Shown: piece after piece, positions 7,785-12,996 of the stretch
How positions within the stretch are numbered: the first letter of the stretch is position 1
Layout: each line of letters opens with the position of its first letter
Source of the DNA: Bacillota bacterium
GTDB taxonomy: Bacteria; Bacillota; Clostridia; Acetivibrionales; DSM-1351
Assembly (NCBI GenBank): GCA_023436515.1
Contig: JAEZIV010000340.1
Span: forward strand, 1 to 12,996
DNA: 12,996 bases
Direction: 5' to 3'
Notes under the pieces: model-generated
The model's database searches: none
What the model was told of the DNA's origin: nothing
What the model saw: the letters and a program-made list of their open reading frames with translations, nothing else
Position numbers and translations under genes: made by a program

Positions 7785-8963
7785 ATGACTACTCAAGCTG
7801 AAGCTAACAGTGCTAAAGGAAAAAACTCTGTGGTTGGTGTATTAACCTTCTTCTTACTAATAATTGCCGTTTCTGTCATGTCATTTGCCGTCTACCTGAA
7901 AACCATAGGCTATGAATTTGAAAATTTAAATATTAGGGAAGCTGTGGCATACGCAAGGGAGCATATTCAGAAGCCACTAAGTGAAGCCTCCGCAGATATA
8001 TCCTTTTCACAGGATGGTACTACAGATTGTAAGGTATACAAGGGAAATACCATCCTGCTGTCGCGAGATGGTATAAAGTGGTATGATAAAACCGGAAAGC
8101 TTCTAAAGGAGAAGGCCCTTACCCTGACAAGGCCGGTGCTCAGAACATCCAAAAAGTACATGGCCATAATCGACATATCCGGAAGGGATGTTTTCTTTTT
8201 CAAAGACAAAACTCAGCTCTGGACAAAAAAACTCGGTAATCAAATAATAAACGCCGATGTAAGTGAGGAGGGCTATTGTACAATAGTAACACAATCCAAG
8301 GAGTATAAAACTGAAGTATTAGTTTTTGATGTGAATGGTGCAGACGTATATAAAAAGTTCTGTGCAGAGGATATTGTACTTGGCGCCAAGTCTCTCAATG
8401 AGGGTGAGGGAGTTCTTATAAATAAAGTAATAACAAAAAGTATTAAAGCCGGGACAGAGTTTGAATTTAACAGTGTATATGAGGAGAAGCCCTATGCCAC
8501 ACTCAGCATAAGTGAAAATGTATTCCCTGTGACAATTGCTGTTGGGAAAAACGTGGTTGCCGTAGGACAGAACCTCGCAGTATTCATGGATGGGCAGGGT
8601 AAGGAGCTATGGAGAAAAGGTGCGGAATCAATTTTCTGTGTTGCTCCCGACAGCAATAAATATGTTATTCTGGCAGGAAAGTTTGCCGACTCCGGAGGAG
8701 ACATTGCCCAGAAGGTGCTTATACTCAATACCAAGGGAGAAGAGGTTTATAGCTTTAAACAGCCTGAGAGCATAAGTGGAATGAGCTTGTATGAGGACAG
8801 GCTTATGCTCAGAACTCAGAGAAGTATATACCTATACTCACTAAAGGGAGAAAAGCTGGGTCACTATATTGCCCGCAACGAGATAAAGGATGCTTACATG
8901 GTAGGCAGCAATAAAACCATTCTAATTACAGGGGGAAATATATCACTTGTAGAAATCAAATGA
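7785..8963 (+). CDS. Membrane-anchored propeller-like protein (DUF5711 type)
   Basis: This is a 392-residue protein of unknown function with one N-terminal membrane helix (about 16-37) and a soluble, probably extracytoplasmic, domain. That domain shows six repeats of a strand followed by a G/T-turn and another strand: YDKTGKLLKE (100-109), FKDKTQLWTK (139-148), FDVNGADVYK (181-190), MDGQGKELWR (268-277), LNTKGEEVYS (314-323) and YSLKGEKLGH (351-360). This is the pattern of a beta-propeller of the PQQ/WD type. I link it to DUF5711 from its form and its position next to a CvpA gene; this family name is recognition from memory. The ATG is 10 nt after AGAGGTGA (7767-7774). The next gene starts 28 nt past the stop, so they are probably co-transcribed. 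Confidence 0.65.
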   Translation: MTTQAEANSAKGKNSVVGVLTFFLLIIAVSVMSFAVYLKTIGYEFENLNIREAVAYAREHIQKPLSEASADISFSQDGTTDCKVYKGNTILLSRDGIKWYDKTGKLLKEKALTLTRPVLRTSKKYMAIIDISGRDVFFFKDKTQLWTKKLGNQIINADVSEEGYCTIVTQSKEYKTEVLVFDVNGADVYKKFCAEDIVLGAKSLNEGEGVLINKVITKSIKAGTEFEFNSVYEEKPYATLSISENVFPVTIAVGKNVVAVGQNLAVFMDGQGKELWRKGAESIFCVAPDSNKYVILAGKFADSGGDIAQKVLILNTKGEEVYSFKQPESISGMSLYEDRLMLRTQRSIYLYSLKGEKLGHYIARNEIKDAYMVGSNKTILITGGNISLVEIK

Positions 8964-8991
8964 AAAGATAATCTGCCTGAAAGGAATACAA

Positions 8992-9702
8992 ATGAACTGG
9001 TCGGACATTGGAGTATTATTAATAATTCTTATATTTACATTGGTCGGTGTCAGGAACGGGTTTCTTTACTCGGTATTCAGACTGGGCTCCTATATACTAT
9101 CTGTGATTTTTGCTATTAAGTTCTACCCCGTTTTATCTGCTATGCTTCAAAAGACCATAATATTTACAAACACGAAAACTGCTGTAATTAACGGCATACT
9201 AAAACAGCAGTCAGCGGATGGCGCCTCCCTTCAAGAGCGGACCGCTCAATCTATTATAGATGGTCTCAAGCTGCCTGGCTTCATTAAGGAGGCCATGCTG
9301 GAGAATATCGTCAGAAAAGATATATTGGGCATTCAAAAAATAACTGATGCTATAGCAGATGAGATTGCAATGCTTGTAATAAATATTCTAAGTATGATTC
9401 TTATTTATGTAATAATCAGATTCGGACTTATTTTTCTAAGATTTCTTATTAAGGCAATTGCAAGACTGCCTGTTTTCAAGCAGCTTGACAAGGCAGGCGG
9501 GCTTGTTCTGGGCGCTATAGAGGGTGTGTTTATAGTATATATTCTGTGTGCGCTTCTGGTGCTATTCAGCGCATTTCCAAAATTCTCTCCTGTGATAGAT
9601 TCATTACAGACTTCTACCTTTGCGGGTTATTTTTATCAGAACAATTTTATAGTAGGCTTTATTTCGCCACAGGAGGAGCCTACAAATACAGTCGAGAGAT
9701 AA
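8992..9702 (+). CDS. CvpA family membrane protein
   Basis: This 236-residue protein has four predicted membrane segments (about 5-23, 27-47, 123-150, 168-195). The N-terminal pattern WSDIGVLLIILIFTLVGVRN (3-22), with Asp in helix 1 and a GxxxG-like stretch, and the later KAGGLVLGAIEGVF (167-180) are typical of CvpA-family proteins, named for colicin V production but found widely in bacteria that make no colicin. A loop of about 70 residues lies between helices 2 and 3. The ATG is 6 nt after AAAGGA (8980-8985). Its upstream neighbour is the propeller-like gene, with which it probably forms a two-gene unit. The role is unknown in Firmicutes; links to envelope or stress functions are only inferred for the family. 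Confidence 0.85.
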   Translation: MNWSDIGVLLIILIFTLVGVRNGFLYSVFRLGSYILSVIFAIKFYPVLSAMLQKTIIFTNTKTAVINGILKQQSADGASLQERTAQSIIDGLKLPGFIKEAMLENIVRKDILGIQKITDAIADEIAMLVINILSMILIYVIIRFGLIFLRFLIKAIARLPVFKQLDKAGGLVLGAIEGVFIVYILCALLVLFSAFPKFSPVIDSLQTSTFAGYFYQNNFIVGFISPQEEPTNTVER

Positions 9703-9711
9703 TGTTTATAT

Positions 9712-9738
9712 TCAAGCATTATCTCTTGCTTGAGTCAT
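9712..9738 (+). terminator. Weak terminator-like hairpin after the CvpA gene
   Basis: TCAAGCA (9712-9718) pairs perfectly with TGCTTGA (9727-9733) around an 8-nt loop, 10 nt past the CvpA stop. Only a short T-run (TTTT) follows, after a gap, so termination may be inefficient. Position rather than strength makes this a plausible end of the DUF5711/CvpA unit. Confidence 0.45.
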
Positions 9739-9824
9739 ACTTTTAGCATTGTAAGCCTTCCTTAATGTTTTCTCCTCTCACCTTCTTAAGTTTTCATGTT
9801 TTTTATCTACTTCAGGCTACAGTA

Positions 9825-9853
9825 TAGACACAATTTAAGCATAAGAGTAAAAT
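9825..9853 (+). promoter_or_regulatory. Candidate promoter for ilvD
   Basis: TAGACA (9825-9830), 17 nt, then TAAAAT (9848-9853); each box matches five of six consensus bases. Transcription would start near 9860 and the leader would be about 190 nt. The stretch from 9739 to 9824 before it has no gene and is pyrimidine-rich on this strand. Confidence 0.45.
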
Positions 9854-9864
9854 AAGGTTAATTA

Positions 9865-9897
9865 GGCTGGGACAGTATTATCCCGGCTATTGTTTTA
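9865..9897 (+). terminator. Hairpin at the 5' end of the ilvD leader (possible attenuator)
   Basis: GGCTGGGA (9865-9872) pairs with TCCCGGCT (9881-9888), including two G-U pairs, around an 8-nt loop, and is followed by ATTGTTTTAAT. It lies just after the predicted promoter start at about 9860. It may be a weak terminator or a 5' stabilising hairpin. No T-box sequence or clear antiterminator is seen, so an attenuation role is only a suggestion. Confidence 0.4.
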
Positions 9898-9990
9898 ATA
9901 GCAGCAATTAGTATTGAGGTTTATGAAATAAATGGTTGATGTTTCTATATGAAAAATAATTATCTTTCCCATATTTTTTGTCGGGTCTGG

Positions 9991-10011
9991 AGCTACAAGT
10001 AAATTGTAGCT
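9991..10011 (+). other. Perfect 8-bp hairpin upstream of the ilvD ribosome binding site
   Basis: AGCTACAA (9991-9998) pairs exactly with TTGTAGCT (10004-10011) around a 5-nt loop. It ends 29 nt before the GGAGG of ilvD and has no T-tract, so it is not a terminator. It might affect translation or mRNA stability, or be the binding site of a protein, but nothing in the sequence decides among these. Confidence 0.4.
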
Positions 10012-10050
10012 AAAGGATTTACATTTACAGACGCCGGATTGGAGGTTTAC

Positions 10051-11709
10051 ATGAGAAGTGATGTCGTAAAAAAGGGTATTGAGAAAGCTCCTCACAGAGC
10101 ACTTTTTAAAGCAATGGGCTATACCGACGAGGAGCTGGAAAGACCATTAATTGGAGTTTGCAATTCTAAGAATGAAATTGTCCCCGGACATATCAATCTC
10201 GATAAAATAACAGAGGCTGTCAAGGCGGGCATAAGAATGGCAGGCGGAACGCCTATAGAATTCGGAGCCATTGGAGTCTGTGACGGTATTGCAATGGGGC
10301 ACATTGGAATGAAATATTCCCTTGCCACCAGAGAGCTTATAGCGGACTCCTGCGAGGCTATGGGTAAAGCCCACAGCTTTGACGGTATGGTTTTTATTCC
10401 AAACTGTGACAAAATTGTTCCGGGTATGCTGATGGCTGCAGCTAGAATTAATGTGCCTTCAATAGTGATAAGCGGAGGTCCCATGCTATCCTTAACTAGA
10501 AATGGGAAGCAGCTGGATTTAAACACCATGTTTGAGGCAGTGGGAACCTATAAAGCCGGAAAGATAACAAAGGAAGAGGTAGACGAATTAGAGAATACTG
10601 CCTGTCCGGGCTGCGGGTCCTGCTCTGGAATGTTTACTGCAAACTCTATGAACTGTCTTACAGAAGTACTGGGTCTTGGACTAACCGGCAACGGAACAAT
10701 CCCGGCAGTTTATGCAGAGAGAATCAGACTTGCAAAGTATGCAGGTATGAGGGTCATGGAGCTTGTTGAGAAGGATATAAAGCCATCTGATATTCTTACA
10801 GAAAAGGCCTTTGAAAATGCGCTGACAGTGGATATGGCACTGGGCTGTTCAACAAACTCTGTGCTGCATTTGCCTGCAATAGCAAATGAAATAGGGATGG
10901 AGATAAATCTTGATATTATTAATGAAATCAGTGCAAAAACTCCAAATCTTTGTAAGCTGGCACCGGCAGGAAACTACCACATTCAGGATCTCTATGAGGC
11001 AGGGGGAGTACAGGCCGTTATGAAGGAGCTGTCAAGGAAGGGCTTGCTCCACTTGGATTTGATCACTGCCACAGGTAAAACTGTTGGAGAAAATATTAAG
11101 GATGCAAGGGTTAAAGATTACAACGTAATAAAGGATATAGAAAAGCCATACAGTGCTACGGGGGGAATTGCAGTCCTCAGAGGAAATATTGCACCCGATG
11201 GTGCAGTTGTAAAAAGATCGGCTGTTGCTGAAGCAATGTTAGTTCATAAGGGACCTGCGAGAGTATTTGACAGCGAGGACCAAGCCATCGCAGCAATCTA
11301 TCAGGGAAAGATTGTTGAGGGCTATGTGGTAATAATTCGTTATGAAGGACCAATGGGTGGACCGGGAATGAGAGAAATGCTTGGACCAACCTCGGCAATC
11401 GCCGGTATGGGACTTGATAGCAGTGTTGCCCTTATAACTGACGGCAGATTCTCGGGTGCTTCCAGAGGAGCCTCCATAGGGCATGTATCACCCGAAGCAA
11501 TGGAGGGTGGACCTATAGCACTGATCAGGGAAGGGGATATTGTTAACATTGACATCCCTGCTGGAAAGCTCAGTATTGAGTGCAGTCAGGAAGAGCTGGA
11601 TAAGCGTAAGGCCGGCTGGTCGGCACCAGCACCGAAAATAACCACCGGCTACCTGGGCAGATATGCAAGACTTGTAACCTCTGCAAGTACAGGAGCGGTA
11701 CTTAAATAA
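10051..11709 (+). CDS. ilvD: Dihydroxy-acid dehydratase
   Basis: This cytoplasmic iron-sulfur enzyme removes water from 2,3-dihydroxy-isovalerate or 2,3-dihydroxy-3-methylvalerate, giving the keto acids that become valine (and leucine) or isoleucine. All family features are seen over 552 residues: GVCDGI with Cys77, NCDK with Cys119, and CPGCGSCSG with Cys191, the three conserved cysteines for the cluster, plus [19 protein letters not shown] near the C-terminus. The start was chosen as the ATG at 10051 because GGAGG (10041-10045) lies 5 nt upstream and the N-terminus [16 protein letters not shown] is typical; the open frame begins at a TTG at 10039 that overlaps this site. The length is normal and the frame intact. 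The next gene, ilvB, is 106 nt downstream on the same strand with no terminator seen, which supports a biosynthetic operon. Confidence 0.96.
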   Translation: MRSDVVKKGIEKAPHRALFKAMGYTDEELERPLIGVCNSKNEIVPGHINLDKITEAVKAGIRMAGGTPIEFGAIGVCDGIAMGHIGMKYSLATRELIADSCEAMGKAHSFDGMVFIPNCDKIVPGMLMAAARINVPSIVISGGPMLSLTRNGKQLDLNTMFEAVGTYKAGKITKEEVDELENTACPGCGSCSGMFTANSMNCLTEVLGLGLTGNGTIPAVYAERIRLAKYAGMRVMELVEKDIKPSDILTEKAFENALTVDMALGCSTNSVLHLPAIANEIGMEINLDIINEISAKTPNLCKLAPAGNYHIQDLYEAGGVQAVMKELSRKGLLHLDLITATGKTVGENIKDARVKDYNVIKDIEKPYSATGGIAVLRGNIAPDGAVVKRSAVAEAMLVHKGPARVFDSEDQAIAAIYQGKIVEGYVVIIRYEGPMGGPGMREMLGPTSAIAGMGLDSSVALITDGRFSGASRGASIGHVSPEAMEGGPIALIREGDIVNIDIPAGKLSIECSQEELDKRKAGWSAPAPKITTGYLGRYARLVTSASTGAVLK

Positions 11710-11815
11710 TTTTCCACTGAAATGGCAGGGTCGGATATTTATGTGCCTGAATTTGCCTTATGTATTACCATATACAGCAGGATTTAGTTTTATTTGAAAT
11801 AGTAGGAGTGATTAG

Positions 11816-12996
11816 ATGAGATTGATCGGAGCAGACGTTATTATAGAATGTCTAAAAGAACAGGGCGTTGACACGGTTTTCGGTTATCCCGGAGGTCAGG
11901 CTATCATAATCTATGATGCCCTGTACAGAGCCAGAAATGAAATAAAGCATATATTAACCTCCCATGAGCAGGGTGCAGCCCATGCAGCCGATGGTTATTC
12001 CAGAGCAACCGGCAAGGTTGGTGTATGTATTGCAACCTCAGGACCCGGTGCTACAAATTTGGTTACGGGTATTGCCACTGCTTATATGGACTCAGTACCC
12101 ATGGTTGCAATTACCGGTCAGGTACCAACCGGGCTGCTAGGCAAGGATTCCTTTCAGGAAGTGGATATTACCGGGATAACTATGCCAATAACAAAGCATA
12201 ATTTCATAGTTAAGGATGTTACAAAGCTTGCTCAAACAATCAGGAAGGCCTTTGCCATAGCCAGAGAGGGCAGACCGGGTCCCGTGTTGGTTGATGTCTG
12301 CAAGGATGTTACTGCAGCTGAGGTTGAATATATACCAAAAAGTCCTGCTAAAAACGATTATGTATCAAGTAAGTATCCTAATATAAGCAAAGAGGAGCTT
12401 GACGCGGCTATAAAGGCCATAAACAAGGCCTCCAGACCTGTTATATTATCAGGGGCAGGTGTGGGCATAGCCGGTGCAGAGGAGGAAGTCAGGAGGCTTT
12501 CTGAGCTTGCCTGCATTCCGGTAAGTACCTCTCTTATGGGTATGGGCACCTTCCCGGGGACTCATGAATTTTTTATGGGTATGGTGGGAATGCACGGCAC
12601 CAAAACCTCCAATTATGCAGTACATAACTGCGATTTATTTATCGCCATCGGGAACCGCTTCAGTGATAGAATAGTCAGCAAGGTGTCAAGCTTTGCTCCT
12701 GGTGCTGAAATCATGCATATTGATGTTGACTCAGCCGAGGTAGGTAAAAACATAAGTGTAAACTATCCTCTCGTTGGAAACATACAGCAAATATTGCAGA
12801 CTATCATAGAGGGTATTGAAACTAAAAAAGATACAGAATGGATTGACCAGATAAAAAGCTGGAAGGAAAAGCATCCGTTAAAGTATGACAGATCAGGGGA
12901 GATACTCCGTCCACAATACATTGTTGAGCGGCTATATGAGCTGACCGACGGAAATGCTGTTATAACCACAGAGGTTGGACAGCATCAGATGTGGGC
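11816..12996 (+). CDS. ilvB: Acetolactate synthase large subunit, 3' end outside window
   Basis: This thiamine-diphosphate enzyme joins two pyruvates to acetolactate, or pyruvate and 2-oxobutyrate to acetohydroxybutyrate, the first common step of branched-chain amino acid synthesis. The 393 codons present read without a stop. The N-terminus MRLIGADVIIECLKEQGVDT, the FGYPGG motif (22-27), the catalytic Glu in SHEQGA (Glu51), SGPGATN (75-81) and FQEVD (113-117) mark the TPP-binding PYR domain. A central domain with AIGNRFSDR follows, and the sequence ends at TTEVGQHQMW, the start of the C-terminal TPP/Mg domain. The GDG-N magnesium motif and the last 150 or so residues are off the right edge. 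The ATG is 7 nt after AGGAG (11804-11808). The regulatory small subunit, if present, would lie downstream, outside this window. Confidence 0.96.
   Translation, partial: MRLIGADVIIECLKEQGVDTVFGYPGGQAIIIYDALYRARNEIKHILTSHEQGAAHAADGYSRATGKVGVCIATSGPGATNLVTGIATAYMDSVPMVAITGQVPTGLLGKDSFQEVDITGITMPITKHNFIVKDVTKLAQTIRKAFAIAREGRPGPVLVDVCKDVTAAEVEYIPKSPAKNDYVSSKYPNISKEELDAAIKAINKASRPVILSGAGVGIAGAEEEVRRLSELACIPVSTSLMGMGTFPGTHEFFMGMVGMHGTKTSNYAVHNCDLFIAIGNRFSDRIVSKVSSFAPGAEIMHIDVDSAEVGKNISVNYPLVGNIQQILQTIIEGIETKKDTEWIDQIKSWKEKHPLKYDRSGEILRPQYIVERLYELTDGNAVITTEVGQHQMW

Noticed and set aside
8992..9702. Colicin V / bacteriocin production locus, suggested by the CvpA name
   Set aside because: The family is widespread in bacteria without colicin V, and no bacteriocin precursor, immunity gene or dedicated peptidase transporter is seen nearby.
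9932..9952. Tiny frame ATG GTT GAT GTT TCT ATA TGA (Met-Val-Asp-Val-Ser-Ile), considered as an ilv leader peptide
   Set aside because: Six codons with three Val/Ile can arise by chance, the GAGG is 12 nt away, and the terminator-like hairpin lies upstream of it, the wrong order for classical peptide-controlled attenuation.
9895..10095. Minus-strand open frame of 66 codons across the ilvD start
   Set aside because: It overlaps the ilvD ribosome binding site and start, has no supporting signals, and its protein has no recognisable features.

Overview
The window looks like ordinary chromosome from a low-GC, Gram-positive anaerobe of the class Clostridia. The reasons are AT-rich spacers, strong AGGAGG-type ribosome binding sites, GTG/TTG starts, tight same-strand gene strings, and protein sequences that read like those of Ruminiclostridium/Clostridium relatives. 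That lineage guess comes from recognising sequence style and was not tested by any search. All genes supported here lie on the + strand. No rRNA, tRNA, CRISPR array, insertion sequence or phage gene was seen.

Layout. (1) 1-1581: the C-terminal part of a SERCA-like calcium P-type ATPase whose N-terminus lies left of the window, followed by a terminator-like hairpin. (2) A near-consensus promoter (1671-1699) and a leader of about 220 nt lead into a tightly spaced four-gene operon (1928-6400): an ABC ATPase, an ABC-2 permease, a GldG-like membrane-anchored protein and a DUF4340 protein. This is a GldA/GldF/GldG-type exporter with an extra extracytoplasmic partner; its substrate is unknown. (3) A long nested hairpin ending in seven T's closes that operon and touches the start of a YkvI-like multi-pass membrane protein (to 7614), whose start codon is uncertain. 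(4) An extended -10 promoter (7649-7677) drives a membrane-anchored, propeller-like DUF5711-type protein and a CvpA-family membrane protein (7785-9702). (5) A 348-nt spacer holds a candidate promoter and two hairpins and leads to ilvD (10051-11709) and ilvB (11816 to the right edge), two enzymes of valine/isoleucine/leucine synthesis.

How the genes work together: ilvB makes acetolactate or acetohydroxybutyrate from pyruvate, and ilvD dehydrates the later dihydroxy acids. The Gld-like proteins should form one membrane complex. The DUF5711/CvpA pair is probably a co-transcribed envelope unit of unknown role.

I found no clear previously undescribed system. The points most worth a second look are in non-coding DNA: the nested hairpin overlapping the YkvI-like start, a direct repeat flanking a 10-bp palindrome in the exporter leader, and an ilvD leader with hairpins but no recognisable T-box.
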